Counted from the stretch's first letter, positions 23,222 through 32,473 are shown. The stretch is 64,000 bases of DNA from Bacillus_AD sp047238185 (GCF_047238185.1 NZ_JBDFMI010000001.1:310001-374000); one strand, 5' to 3'. Translations and numbers: made by a program. The notes: generated from the letters alone by a model not told the origin.

Positions 23222-24387
23222 GTTTATACAAAACATCATTGAAAGCAGTTATGCTTTCATCTATTTTGTTAGTTCCAGCTTTGGCTGGATGTTCGGATGA
23301 TACAGCCAAGAAGGATGGGCCGGCCAAACAATCGGAAACGAATGGGGAAACAAAAGGGATAAAGGCAACCGCCCTTTCGTTGCAAAAGACATTGAAGGCG
23401 TTTGAAGCGACTCTTCAGGAAAAAGACCAAGAGAAAAGCAAGAAAGCCGGAGAAAAGCTTAATAACGAATGGCTGGCTAAAGAAAATAACATACGGGAAA
23501 CGTACCCGCTTCTTTATACGGAAGTAGAGAAATATATGCAGCCTTTATATATGGAGGCAACAAAGGATCAACCAGATATGGCGAAAATGAAGGAATTATC
23601 CTCTCAGCTGAATGGAGCATTGAGCAAGTTGGCTAATGCTAAAGAATCGGAAGAAAAATCGTCAGAAGCACTATCTAAGGCTGTAGACGAATATAAACAA
23701 TATGTAGATGAACAAATGGATTTATTAGTGGCTTCGACGAAGTCATTTGTTGACAGCGTGAAAGCACAGGATGCAGCAAAAGCAAAACAATATTATGTAG
23801 AATCAAGAACGTATTATGAACGAGTAGAACCAATCGCAGAAAGCTTCGGGGATTTGGATCCTAAAATCGATGCCCGTGAAGGGGATGTGGATGAAGCGGA
23901 ATGGGGAGGATTCCACCGCATTGAGAAGGCTCTTTGGCAAAATGAGAAGCTGGAACCAATGTCCTCAGTGGCAGATACATTGTACAACGATGTATTGACA
24001 CTTCAACAAAAAGTAAAAGAGGTCAAATTGAAGCCTACCCAAATTGTTGCGGGATCCATGGAACTGATCAATGAAGCAGCGATTTCTAAAATTACTGGGG
24101 AAGAAGAGCATTATTCGCATGTGGATCTAATGGATTTAGCAGCCAACGTGGATGGGTCACTGGCAGTCTACCATGCTATCCTGCCTGCTTTGAATGCAAA
24201 GGACCCTGAATTAGCAGGGAAATTGGACAGTCAGTTCAACACATTGAATACAACACTTGCACAATACCGAAAAGATGACCAATTCATTCTGTATACAGAG
24301 TTAACAAAAGACCAAATACGGGATCTTAGCCAAAAGCTGGGCGTTCTAGCTGAATATATGGGCAAAACAGCACAAATTTTACAATAA
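23218..24387 (+). CDS. efeO: EfeO-type iron-binding lipoprotein (M75 imelysin-like)
   Basis: Periphery-side iron-binding partner of the EfeU permease (YwbM in B. subtilis). The 389-residue protein begins with a lipoprotein signal (LLVPALAGC, lipobox Cys near residue 25). The C-terminal peptidase M75/imelysin-like domain carries the family motif GGFHRIEKALW near residue 230. The start overlaps the efeU stop as ATGA, and efeB follows after 14 bases. There is no N-terminal cupredoxin domain as in E. coli EfeO, so it is the EfeM-like short version. Confidence 0.9.
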   Translation: MSLYKTSLKAVMLSSILLVPALAGCSDDTAKKDGPAKQSETNGETKGIKATALSLQKTLKAFEATLQEKDQEKSKKAGEKLNNEWLAKENNIRETYPLLYTEVEKYMQPLYMEATKDQPDMAKMKELSSQLNGALSKLANAKESEEKSSEALSKAVDEYKQYVDEQMDLLVASTKSFVDSVKAQDAAKAKQYYVESRTYYERVEPIAESFGDLDPKIDAREGDVDEAEWGGFHRIEKALWQNEKLEPMSSVADTLYNDVLTLQQKVKEVKLKPTQIVAGSMELINEAAISKITGEEEHYSHVDLMDLAANVDGSLAVYHAILPALNAKDPELAGKLDSQFNTLNTTLAQYRKDDQFILYTELTKDQIRDLSQKLGVLAEYMGKTAQILQ

Positions 24388-24401
24388 AGGGGCGGTAACA
24401 T

Positions 24402-25664
24402 ATGTCGGCCGAAAAAAACACTTCAAAGAAAATATCCAGACGCGAGATGCTGAAACTGTCAGCTTTTGCAGGAGCTGGAGCCATCATTGGCGCCAGCGGT
24501 CTGGGGGCCGTTACGGCACTGTCTGATGGCTTTGGTGCTTCCTCTGAGAAAACGGCAGCTTCAGGCAATATGGATAAGCAGGGCATAGTCCCTTTTCACG
24601 GTAAACACCAGGCCGGCATTGTGACTCCCCAGCAAACAAATGCATATATTGCGGCATTTACATTGACGACCTCAAACAGACAGGATGTTATATCTTTATT
24701 CAAGGATTGGACAAAGCTCAGCGAAACGCTCACTGAGGGCAGGGTGAACAGCGTTGATTATGCAAATGATTTTATTCCTCCGGCAGACACAGGTGAATCG
24801 GAAGATCTGGGTGCTTCCAACCTGACTATAACATTCGGGCTTGGTGCTTCCTTTTTTTCTAAAAAGGGTGTGGACCGTTTCGGTATGTCCTCCAAAAAAC
24901 CGAAACACTTGCTGGATATACCCAAAATGAGGGGAGAGGACTTGAAGGAGCCATTTATAGGCGGAGATCTTTGTGTCCAGGCATGCGCAGATGATCAGCA
25001 AGTAGCCTTTCATGCCATCCGCAATATCATTAAAGCGGCGTCGGGCACTGCTGATATATTATGGCTGCAATCCGGGTTCATTAACGGACCAGAAGGAGAA
25101 ACACCGCGCAATTTATTCGGATTCAAAGATGGTACAGCGAATCTGTCTCCTAAGCAAGAGGCAAAGCTTGATGCAATAGTATGGGCAGATGAGGGAGAGC
25201 CTGATTGGATGGCGGGAGGAACCTATATGGCTTGCCGGAAAATCATGATGATGATTGAAATGTGGGACCGGACGTCGCTGAAAAGCCAGGAAGATACGTT
25301 TGGAAGGAAGAAGCTGAGCGGAGCAGGATATGGGAAAGTAAAAGAACATGATGCAGTGGATACGAAGCAAATGCCGATTAATGCCCATACTCGTGTGGCT
25401 AAGGAAACGGGGCAGCAAATTTATCGCCGCGCATATTCTTATACCGATGGCATTGATCAGTTGACCGGCAATATGGATTCCGGCCTTATGTTTATCTGCT
25501 TTCAAAAAGACCCCTCCATGCAATTTGTGCCAATGTTAAAAAAACTGGCGGAATCCGATGCGTTGAATGAATATATTAAGCACATCGGCAGTGGGCTATT
25601 CGCGTGTCCGAAGGGAATACGAAAAGGAACCTATTTAGCGCAGGATTTATTTGAATCTGTTTAA
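24402..25664 (+). CDS. efeB: EfeB, Tat-exported Dyp-type haem peroxidase
   Basis: Dye-decolourising peroxidase exported folded by the Tat pathway; in the EfeUOB system it oxidises ferrous iron or handles haem (YwbN in B. subtilis). The N-terminus shows the twin-arginine motif SRREMLKLS, then a hydrophobic stretch AGAIIGASGLGAV. GFKDGTANL near residue 245 contains the catalytic Asp of the Dyp family, and the proximal His is expected near residue 330 (NAHTR). At 420 residues it has full length. It is the last gene of the Fur-controlled operon. Confidence 0.93.
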   Translation: MSAEKNTSKKISRREMLKLSAFAGAGAIIGASGLGAVTALSDGFGASSEKTAASGNMDKQGIVPFHGKHQAGIVTPQQTNAYIAAFTLTTSNRQDVISLFKDWTKLSETLTEGRVNSVDYANDFIPPADTGESEDLGASNLTITFGLGASFFSKKGVDRFGMSSKKPKHLLDIPKMRGEDLKEPFIGGDLCVQACADDQQVAFHAIRNIIKAASGTADILWLQSGFINGPEGETPRNLFGFKDGTANLSPKQEAKLDAIVWADEGEPDWMAGGTYMACRKIMMMIEMWDRTSLKSQEDTFGRKKLSGAGYGKVKEHDAVDTKQMPINAHTRVAKETGQQIYRRAYSYTDGIDQLTGNMDSGLMFICFQKDPSMQFVPMLKKLAESDALNEYIKHIGSGLFACPKGIRKGTYLAQDLFESV

Positions 25665-25671
25665 TAGAAGG

Positions 25672-25699
25672 CATCCGGCAAATAAGCCGGATGTTTTTT
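25672..25699 (+). terminator. Terminator of efeUOB
   Basis: CATCCGGC pairs with GCCGGATG, followed by TTTTTTG. Confidence 0.9.
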
Positions 25700-25763
25700 G
25701 TTTATCATTTTGCCAGAAGGAAATAGATAATACTATATCCCGGGTGGAAAGAGAGGGTGCGAT

Positions 25764-25925
25764 ATGAAGGAAAAAGATAGGGACCAAAAACAAAAGACGG
25801 CTATTTTTGAAAAGCCTGTCTCAATGAATAAGGAAGAGCGAAAACAATGGTTTAAGGAACAATGGAAAAATGGAAATCCAATTATGGATGGCATCATGAA
25901 TGAAGTGAAGGATGACCGTAAATAA
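25764..25925 (+). CDS. Small acidic-basic hypothetical protein
   Basis: A 53-residue ORF from ATG 25764, preceded by GAGAGGG. The product is very hydrophilic (MKEKDRDQKQKTAIFEKP, then NKEERKQWFKEQWKNGNP) with no signal peptide, Cys residues or membrane span. I do not recognise it. It is flanked by terminators on both sides, suggesting its own transcript. The coding call rests on ribosome binding site, composition and boundaries. Confidence 0.55.
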   Translation: MKEKDRDQKQKTAIFEKPVSMNKEERKQWFKEQWKNGNPIMDGIMNEVKDDRK

Positions 25926-25940
25926 AAGCCATCCATAAAT

Positions 25941-25967
25941 GGCCCCCAAATATAGATTTTGGGGGCC
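25941..25967. terminator. Strong hairpin between converging genes
   Basis: GGCCCCCAAA pairs with TTTTGGGGGCC. It has no clean T run on either side, but sits between a plus-strand ORF and the converging MFS gene, where a bidirectional terminator is expected. Confidence 0.6.
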
Positions 25968-26043
25968 GCTTCATACTGTGGCTACTAGGATATAGTGCAT
26001 TGTTTTTCAGATAGCAGTGTATAAGAAGGGTGTAAAGCCAGCA

Positions 26044-27321
26044 TTATCCTTCGATGGCAGGGCTGATTATCTGTTTTTCCATCGTTTGCAGTTGTTTGAC
26101 GAATGTACCCTTCCAAATATGATAAATCATAAGAGCCAGTATGCTGATACCGCAGATGCTAACTAATAGCCAAACAGGAATCTTTTCCAGCAAACCTCCG
26201 AACAAAATATATCCAATCGGCATCATGGCTGTGGATCCTGCCTCCAGCAATGAATTGACTCTTCCTCTATATTGGTCGGGCACATGTTTTTGCATAAGAA
26301 CGCCAATCGGCATATTCACAATCATCATCAATAACGACAGGATGAAAACCAGGCTGATCAGGTATATAAAAATGAAGTTATTTGATAGATCTTGAAAAGC
26401 TCCCATAGATGGAAGCCCGATCAATATTAAAATGATGGATAATCCAGCGACGCCTCCAAGTATGCCGATATCCTTCCTTTTCATTTCAGGGCGGGTAGAC
26501 ATGAAAATCGCCATCAGCATGAATCCCACAGAGAAGGATCCCTCAATAATACCGAATTGAGTGGATGTCATATGGCGGACAGTCATAATGAGATACGGCA
26601 TGGCAATCGGAAAGACAGCAAACCAAAAGTTGATCCACATAGCGATTATTATTAATTGTTTAATAAATGGTTGTGTTTTTACATAGTTGAGGCCAAGCTT
26701 AAGGTCGGTGAACATGCTAGTTTTTTCTTCCTCGCCGCGGTCTTCTGCGAAGAGATTATATTGTATGAATACGCTTGCAGTGGCAGATATAAGAAACGTG
26801 AACATATTGATGGCAATAAAAGTGGATAAAGGGACAAAACCGAATAGCAGCCCTCCAAGAACCGGCCCCAGGATATTCGATAAGGACACTGCCGCTTGAT
26901 TGAGCGACATCGCTTTTTGAATATTGTCGGGTCCGACTGTATTGTGGACAGAGGATAGAACGGCGCTTGAATAAAATACGTTCAGGACAGTAAGGATGAG
27001 AGTGGATACATAGAGAACCCAAATGCCGTCTGTAATAAAGGTAAAGATCAGTAAAATGACACCCAGCCAAACTGCACAAGCAAAGTCTGAAAAAATGATG
27101 ATTTTCTTTCGGTCCAAACGGTCGCTTAAAGCGCCGGCAATTGGAGAAAGCACTACACGGGGAAGGATCCCTAATAGCAGTGTGATGGCAAAATTAAGGC
27201 TGGATCCTGTTTGTGCCAATATATACAGCCCAATTGTAAAACTGAAAATCGATGAACCAAGAACAGCTGTAGTTTTCCCGGTTATAAATAAGATGAGATT
27301 TTTTTTCACTGCGTGTTCCAT
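26044..27321 (-). CDS. MFS transporter (multidrug-efflux type)
   Basis: A 425-residue major facilitator superfamily membrane protein with about twelve hydrophobic segments. Loop 2-3 has GALSDRLDRKKIIIFSD, the characteristic DRxxRK-type motif, and ILGPVLGGLLFGF fits the antiporter motif C of drug exporters. The similar DHA3-type family (MefA/BcrE-like) exports macrolides or other drugs; the real substrate is unknown. The start overlaps the stop of the ArsR-type regulator (TGATG), so the regulator probably controls this pump. Confidence 0.85.
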   Translation of the reverse strand: MEHAVKKNLILFITGKTTAVLGSSIFSFTIGLYILAQTGSSLNFAITLLLGILPRVVLSPIAGALSDRLDRKKIIIFSDFACAVWLGVILLIFTFITDGIWVLYVSTLILTVLNVFYSSAVLSSVHNTVGPDNIQKAMSLNQAAVSLSNILGPVLGGLLFGFVPLSTFIAINMFTFLISATASVFIQYNLFAEDRGEEEKTSMFTDLKLGLNYVKTQPFIKQLIIIAMWINFWFAVFPIAMPYLIMTVRHMTSTQFGIIEGSFSVGFMLMAIFMSTRPEMKRKDIGILGGVAGLSIILILIGLPSMGAFQDLSNNFIFIYLISLVFILSLLMMIVNMPIGVLMQKHVPDQYRGRVNSLLEAGSTAMMPIGYILFGGLLEKIPVWLLVSICGISILALMIYHIWKGTFVKQLQTMEKQIISPAIEG

Positions 27322-27806
27322 CAGTCTTCCTCCTCTGTTAATCCTTTTTTGAATATGCAGGCGATGACATAGGAAGTCCGTTCTTTTTCATTGGTGGTCC
27401 GTTCTTTATCCTGTTTTAACGATTTCTTTACGTATCTCTCTGTCAGTTCATCGAAATCTTTTTTGAATTCTTCGAGTTCATCTTCGGATAATTGAAGATA
27501 GCTTTCACGGGAGTGATGTATTTCTTGTGTGTCATCCTTCAAGTGGAATTCAGTTGCTAGCGAACGGTAATACTTCTCTATAATGCCTTTATTCATTTTT
27601 GTTTCTTCAATTTCCAGGATACCTCCGTTGTATAATTGCTGTATGTGATAATGGATACTGCCGGGGCTTTTTCCTAATTCATCTGCTACCTGTTTGGCTG
27701 TCATTGATTGTTCTGTGAGCAGATAAATGATTTTAATACGTAAAGGGGAGGAAATCAGTTTTTGCTGTATTAAATCGATATCCATTGTCTTAGGAGTAAA
27801 TTTCAT
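27321..27806 (-). CDS. ArsR-type winged-helix regulator
   Basis: About 161 residues from ATG 27806; an upstream TTG at 27836 is in frame but lacks a better ribosome binding site. The N-terminal 80 residues form a helix-turn-helix with the ArsR-like pattern SSPLRIKIIYLLTEQ, then TAKQVADELGKSPGSIHYHI and a beta wing. The C-terminal half is charged and helical. It is the first gene of a two-gene unit with the MFS transporter and overlaps it. An inverted repeat 50 bases upstream is a candidate operator. Role: probable repressor of the pump; the effector is unknown. Confidence 0.8.
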   Translation of the reverse strand: MKFTPKTMDIDLIQQKLISSPLRIKIIYLLTEQSMTAKQVADELGKSPGSIHYHIQQLYNGGILEIEETKMNKGIIEKYYRSLATEFHLKDDTQEIHHSRESYLQLSEDELEEFKKDFDELTERYVKKSLKQDKERTTNEKERTSYVIACIFKKGLTEEED

Positions 27807-27853
27807 ATTCCCACTTCTTTCTGAGTAATCTGTCAATTTAGATTTATTGTACG

Positions 27854-27869
27854 TTCTAATTTTTTAGAA
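27854..27869 (-). promoter_or_regulatory. Inverted repeat, candidate operator of the ArsR/MFS unit
   Basis: TTCTAATTTTTTAGAA is an inverted repeat (TTCTAA/TTAGAA, four-base spacer) about 50 bases upstream of the regulator start, near where the -35 region would be. Confidence 0.45.
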
Positions 27870-27908
27870 TGCAATACATTTTTTGGGAATTTAAAAATAT
27901 AATAGTCT

Positions 27909-27939
27909 GAAAAGCCCCCGTGTCCATTACACAGGGGCT
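27909..27939 (-). terminator. Terminator of the CvfC-like gene
   Basis: On the minus strand AGCCCCTGTGT pairs with ACACGGGGGCT and is followed by TTTTC. Confidence 0.85.
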
Positions 27940-27965
27940 AGGATAATGCGTTCAATTAGCTATTG

Positions 27966-29096
27966 TTACTGTTGCTCTTTTTGCCGTGCTTCAGTCATTT
28001 GCTTCCATACGGATCCTTTTGCTGCCTCGCCATTTTCAATTCGGTCAATCGCCATTTTAACCTGAAGAGCCACTTCGAATTCGGGATCATCTTCAGCTTG
28101 GTGAAGTTCCGGTAAAATATGCTTATCCCCTAATTCATAGAGAAACATGGCGGCACGCCAGCGGACTATTTTACTCTTATCCTTCAGGGCTGCGGCCATT
28201 TCGTCCATAGCGTCAGCAAATCCAAGATCGGAAAGACAATCGCCTGCTGTTCTGCGGACGGAAGGATTTTTATCATGCAATCCTTTATAAAGGGCGGGAA
28301 GAACCAGCGTATCTTCAATCATTCCGAGATAAACAACAGCCAGGCGCCGAATGGATGTCTTCGGATCATTCAGAGCCTTCTCCAAGAGAGGGATATCCTC
28401 TTCTGTCGGATCTTCCATTTGATCCAATGCTTGGTACCTTTTCTCCCAATTTTCAGCTTCAAGCATGTCCTCCGTTAATTTCATTTTAGGTTTGCGGATA
28501 TGTATTTTCTCTGCTGTATTCTGTGCATCCTCTATAAGTCCATTCAAGACTTCTTGGGTGAAGGTCGCCAGTATTTCTTCCTCTATTTCTTTGCCGACGG
28601 CTTCCATATCTCCGTAGCGCACACCGAAGTCTACCCACTTTCTTGACATAACGACATTATCATCGGGTTTTTGCGCAGAACTGACCGCTTCCACAAATTG
28701 CCCGGGCAAAGCAAACCGTTTTTCAACTGTACCGTCATTTAACTTGATTTGCATAGGAATGCCCTTGAATTGCTGAACTAGGACGTTTATTTCTCCGAAA
28801 TGCTCAAGCATTTTTTTGTCATTGTCAGCAGTGCCTGCGTCTTCGCCGAAAACGTGGCGCACTTTAATAAGCAAGTCCTTCCAATCATATTTTGGATTTC
28901 TCTCGACTGCCAGGAAATCGGCAACATGATAAACGCCCTTGATGCCTTCAATCAGCAAAATATCCTTTATGAGCTTCGGTGCATGATCGGCTTGTTCGCT
29001 TTTATAGTTATTGCTTTTGCCGGCAGGCAATTCTTCTGTCAGGTTGATCTTCATTGTATTGGGACTCGGTGTCGGTTCTATCGAGTTAATATTCAT
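27966..29096 (-). CDS. cvfC: Conserved virulence factor C-like protein (Nfu N-terminal domain plus HEAT repeats)
   Basis: A 376-residue cytoplasmic protein. The N-terminus (about residues 1-95) resembles the Nfu/NifU N-terminal domain, with SIEPTPSPNTMKINL and IKGVYHVADFLAVERNP. Residues about 220-360 form HEAT-like repeats, with units such as SIRRLAVVYLGMIEDTLVLP and SVRRTAGDCLSDLG. The combination matches the CvfC family of Staphylococcus and YpgR of B. subtilis; a link to iron-sulphur metabolism is suggested by the domain but not proven. It is a single-gene unit with its own terminator. Confidence 0.82.
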   Translation of the reverse strand: MNINSIEPTPSPNTMKINLTEELPAGKSNNYKSEQADHAPKLIKDILLIEGIKGVYHVADFLAVERNPKYDWKDLLIKVRHVFGEDAGTADNDKKMLEHFGEINVLVQQFKGIPMQIKLNDGTVEKRFALPGQFVEAVSSAQKPDDNVVMSRKWVDFGVRYGDMEAVGKEIEEEILATFTQEVLNGLIEDAQNTAEKIHIRKPKMKLTEDMLEAENWEKRYQALDQMEDPTEEDIPLLEKALNDPKTSIRRLAVVYLGMIEDTLVLPALYKGLHDKNPSVRRTAGDCLSDLGFADAMDEMAAALKDKSKIVRWRAAMFLYELGDKHILPELHQAEDDPEFEVALQVKMAIDRIENGEAAKGSVWKQMTEARQKEQQ

Positions 29097-29207
29097 AAAT
29101 GGCCACTCCTTTATTTATATGCAGCATGTCTCTTACAGCTTCATCTTACATAAGAATTATTGAAGAAAGCAAACAGGTAGCACTCTAAGAAAAAGCAAAA
29201 TATGTAT

Positions 29208-29246
29208 AAAAGAAAATCCCGGATTCCAAAACGGAAAACCGGGATT
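29208..29246 (-). terminator. Terminator of the small exported protein gene
   Basis: On the minus strand AATCCCGG pairs with CCGGGATT and is followed by TTCTTTT. Confidence 0.85.
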
Positions 29247-29255
29247 ATAGTGCGC

Positions 29256-29507
29256 TTATTGATATATATTATTCGCCGAAGAACGGCCGTGGCAGTCTTC
29301 ATACATTCTTTGTATGCTTTCGTCCGTCATTTCTGGATGCATTCTTTTCATATGAGGGGCCATATCTGAGTATGTGGAATTTTGTCCATTTCTTTCATTT
29401 TCCGTATTCGTATTTGCATCAGCTGCTTCAGAATCAGCTAATACTGCAGTGCCTATTCCGGCTACCAGTGCCATACCGAAAAGACCGGCTAACCATTTCT
29501 TTTTCAT
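29256..29507 (-). CDS. Small exported protein of unknown function
   Basis: An 83-residue product with a clear signal peptide (KKKWLAGLFGMALVAGIGTAVLA) and a mature part of about 58 residues rich in Asn, Glu, Met and His (HMKRMHPEMTDESIQRMYED, then CHG). Start ATG 29507 follows AAGGAG-like sequence. The Met/His-rich segment could bind metal, but this is speculation. It has its own terminator and no obvious partner. I do not recognise a named family. Confidence 0.7.
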   Translation of the reverse strand: MKKKWLAGLFGMALVAGIGTAVLADSEAADANTNTENERNGQNSTYSDMAPHMKRMHPEMTDESIQRMYEDCHGRSSANNIYQ

Positions 29508-29670
29508 AAAATCAACTCCTTTAATTATCTTCCTATAATATAAAAAAAGAATTTCGAGATTTTATGCAGAATATGTGAACGAATTTTGTTGTTTATTGTT
29601 ATCACAAAATAATTTTTAAGGTGATTGAAAAGAACTGCACGAAAGAAAGGGGAAGAATGTTTTTTTCATA

Positions 29671-29696
29671 GTTTTGACTTTATCGCGGATGGGTAT
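29671..29696 (+). promoter_or_regulatory. Sigma-B promoter
   Basis: GTTTTG (29671-29676), 14 bases, then GGGTAT (29691-29696) match the general-stress sigma-B consensus GTTTAA-N12-14-GGGTAT. It lies 70 bases ahead of a general stress protein gene, which supports the call. Confidence 0.75.
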
Positions 29697-29765
29697 ATTT
29701 TCAACATGATCATCGAATTACTTTTTATGGAAATAAAAACAAATACAATTTAGGAGGAGAGCCAC

Positions 29766-30629
29766 ATGGCAAAAAAAGTCTACGGCGTATATGAAACGGG
29801 TTCTGAAGTAAAGCAAGTCATTAGGGCGCTGACGGTCCAAGGGGTCGAAGAGGACGATATTACAGTAATAGCGGATAGGGAAGAAACGTTGGCATTCAGG
29901 CATTATCAGCAATCGGGTGTAGAGACGATTACTAATTCAGAGGAAAATGAAACATTTATGGATAAAGTGATTCATTTCTTCACCGATGATGAGTCCAGTG
30001 CCATTAACGATTGCTTGGAGGACTACGGCTTCACCAAGGAAGAGAGAGATCTTTATTTAAGAGATGTCCAGCATGGAAAAATATTAGTATTGGTTGATGA
30101 ACATGTGCATCCATTGAATCAGCCGACTCATCAGGAAACGCCTTTGACAGCTACAGAATATGATACATTGGGAGTCAGCCATAATCCCGACCCTAATTTA
30201 TTTGCCCAACGAGATGAAGCGCTTGAAAGAATGGATTACGAAGAAAGAAAACATGCTGTGGATCAGGCAGCAGTTGATGAGCGTTATAAGCACGAAGAAG
30301 TGAAAAGCGATAATGAACAGTTATCTTGGGAAATGGAAAACCGTCCAGAACAGCCCCCTCTTCACAGGGATGAGCGGCCCGATTCACGCCCGGTCACTCG
30401 GAGGGTTATGACGCTTGGAGAACTTCATGAACGGCAGGAAGAGGGAAACGACCCTGCACGCAATGGGCGTCGGTATGAAGAGGATGCAGGTCCGATTACA
30501 GAAAGCCAGGAAAAACAAGCTTTGAAGCGTGACCGTCATCACCTGAAAGAGGATATGGAGGAAAAGCAAACCGTTCCGCAAAGAAGCAATAAAGCCGATG
30601 TATTAAAATTTGATACAGATCGAATTTGA
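29766..30629 (+). CDS. General stress protein with YflT-type (GSP17M) N-terminal domain
   Basis: A 287-residue cytoplasmic protein. Residues 1-110 fit the GSP17M/YflT domain: VYGVYETGSEVKQVIRAL, DDITVIADRE, FFTDDESSAI and GKILVLVDE. The remaining 170 residues are very hydrophilic and repetitive in charge (Glu, Arg, Lys, Gln) and are probably disordered; the PRC-like or DUF2382 domain of YsnF-type proteins is absent. ATG 29766 follows AGGAGG. A sigma-B promoter upstream fits membership of the general stress regulon. Molecular function is not known. Confidence 0.82.
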   Translation: MAKKVYGVYETGSEVKQVIRALTVQGVEEDDITVIADREETLAFRHYQQSGVETITNSEENETFMDKVIHFFTDDESSAINDCLEDYGFTKEERDLYLRDVQHGKILVLVDEHVHPLNQPTHQETPLTATEYDTLGVSHNPDPNLFAQRDEALERMDYEERKHAVDQAAVDERYKHEEVKSDNEQLSWEMENRPEQPPLHRDERPDSRPVTRRVMTLGELHERQEEGNDPARNGRRYEEDAGPITESQEKQALKRDRHHLKEDMEEKQTVPQRSNKADVLKFDTDRI

Positions 30630-30753
30630 TGAACAGGAAGCCAGAGCCGCGTTAAGCAGCTTTGGCTTCTATTTTTCTGTGTGGTTATTGGTTCATCAAG
30701 GGGTATATGTTAAAATATTCCTTATTCAGTCGAAAAACAGGGGGTTAATCTTG

Positions 30754-31527
30754 ATGATAAAAGTTAATGAGAATCATAGACCCATTTTAAAACACATGTT
30801 TAAAAGCATGGACAGTGCGATTGTTTTGTCAGCCATTCAGGGGCATATGGGTGAAATTTGGGTCAATCGTTCTGATAAGCCTACTGCTGCACAAATTAAG
30901 GTCGGAATTTTTGTCTATTATGCAGGTGAGCCGGTAGGAGATGGCGTCAATGAACTATTGGGGAATCTTACAGAAGACTCACTTGTTATTGTTGAAAATG
31001 ATTTATGGAAAAGGAGAATAGAAGAATGGCATGCAGGCAATTTCGAAAAATTTCATAGATTTAGATTCAAAAAAGACCCTGCCCATTTAAACATTAGCCA
31101 CTTACAGAATATACTGGCTAAATTGCCTGATGGATATGAAATTAGGAGGATAGATGAGGAAATCATCAAGGATCCCGCATTGCATGAGCTTTCTCCAGAT
31201 TTTACAGGCCACTTCGACAGCGCTTCAGACTTTTTGTCCCGTGGAATCGGTTTTGTCATCTTAAAAGGAGGGACGATTACTTGTGGGGCCTCTTCTTACA
31301 GTATTTATGATCAAGGGATAGAAGTGGAAATTGCTACTTATCCAGACTATAGAAGAAAAGGGCTTGCATCTGTTGCAGCTGCTGCGTTAATGCTTGGATG
31401 TTTAGAAAATGGGCTCTATCCGAGTTGGGATGCTGCAAATGCTAATTCAGCGCGCCTGGCTGAAAAATTAGGTTATATAATGGATGAACCGTATGATACA
31501 TACTATATTCCATACAAAAATGGTTGA
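30754..31527 (+). CDS. GNAT family N-acetyltransferase
   Basis: A 257-residue protein from ATG 30754 after AGGGGG; a longer frame begins at 30610, but that would overlap the previous gene. The C-terminal half holds the acetyl-CoA binding region of GNAT enzymes: VEIATYPDYRRKGLASVAAAA, then SWDAANANSARLAEKLGY. The layout matches the GNAT_acetyltran group (PF12746), whose substrates are unknown. It has its own terminator. No pathway context is given by its neighbours. Confidence 0.85.
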   Translation: MIKVNENHRPILKHMFKSMDSAIVLSAIQGHMGEIWVNRSDKPTAAQIKVGIFVYYAGEPVGDGVNELLGNLTEDSLVIVENDLWKRRIEEWHAGNFEKFHRFRFKKDPAHLNISHLQNILAKLPDGYEIRRIDEEIIKDPALHELSPDFTGHFDSASDFLSRGIGFVILKGGTITCGASSYSIYDQGIEVEIATYPDYRRKGLASVAAAALMLGCLENGLYPSWDAANANSARLAEKLGYIMDEPYDTYYIPYKNG

Positions 31528-31529
31528 AC

Positions 31530-31563
31530 GAAAAAAGCCTTTGTTAATAAGAAAAGGCTTTTT
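31530..31563 (+). terminator. Terminator of the GNAT gene
   Basis: AAAAAAGCCTTT pairs with AAAAGGCTTTTT around a nine-base loop. Confidence 0.88.
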
Positions 31564-31743
31564 AGGTGAAAAGTAGGGGCTTTAACCAGTGATTCTACGC
31601 GATCAAAAAAAGTGTAGTAAAAAGAAGCCGCCCCTTTTTGAATTCAAATGTTGGGTCAGAGAGAGCGGGCTCAATTATGCATTTTAAGTGTACTAAAGTG
31701 GATGGTCAGAAGAGTTATGCTCTTAGGAGGGAATTTGTTAAAG

Positions 31744-32328
31744 ATGGATATATCATCAGTAATAATAGTATGCGGTCCGCCTGCTTCAGGTAAAAGCTTT
31801 CTTTCAAAAGAAATTGCTTCCTCATTACATATGCCATTATTATCAAAGGATGCTATTAAAATAAACATGTATGATTCTTTCAGAGAAAATAAAATGATCA
31901 ATGACAGAGATATTTCTATTGCTAGTTATACTATTTTGTTTGATATGATTAAGCAGTTAGTGAGTGCACAAGTTAATTTTGTTGTTGAAAGTAATTTTGA
32001 TTACGTAGAATCTGTGGAAAAAATGGTAGAAATACGAAATGAGATAGATTTTAGATCGATGACAATTATGTGCAATGCGGATCTAAAAACGCTGCATCGT
32101 AGATTTGTTGAAAGAGACAATTCGGACGAAAGACATCCGAGGCTTGTAACAAAGAAATATTGGGACTTTGAATGCTTTTATGAAAAACAGAATGAAGCAA
32201 AGAGCTTTTTGTTTGATATAGGAGGAAAGAAAATTTCTTATGATGCTACAGAGTTCAACCAAATGAGAATCAATAAAGTATTAGAAGAAAGTAAGAGATT
32301 TATATCAAATGAAAATAAAAATACTTAA
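31744..32328 (+). CDS. P-loop kinase-like ATPase
   Basis: A 194-residue protein with Walker A GPPASGKSF near residue 12, followed by the lid and Walker B-like pattern of zeta-toxin/AAA_33 small kinases (VNFVVESNFDY, then LKTLHRRFVERD). Two starts are plausible: ATG 31744 or TTG 31735, both after AGGAGGG, with spacings of 12 and 3 bases. No signal peptide. Members of this group phosphorylate small molecules or antibiotics; the substrate cannot be told. It is a single gene. Confidence 0.78.
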   Translation: MDISSVIIVCGPPASGKSFLSKEIASSLHMPLLSKDAIKINMYDSFRENKMINDRDISIASYTILFDMIKQLVSAQVNFVVESNFDYVESVEKMVEIRNEIDFRSMTIMCNADLKTLHRRFVERDNSDERHPRLVTKKYWDFECFYEKQNEAKSFLFDIGGKKISYDATEFNQMRINKVLEESKRFISNENKNT

Positions 32329-32473
32329 TTAGACAATAATTAAGCATTTTATAAAAACGCCTGTAATTGAACATAAGAGAAATTAGTAAAAGTCGTTTCT
32401 ATGAATTATCTTGGAAACACTATTGATTGTGTGTACATTAATTGAATGAAAGATAATAACTGATAAAAATTAA

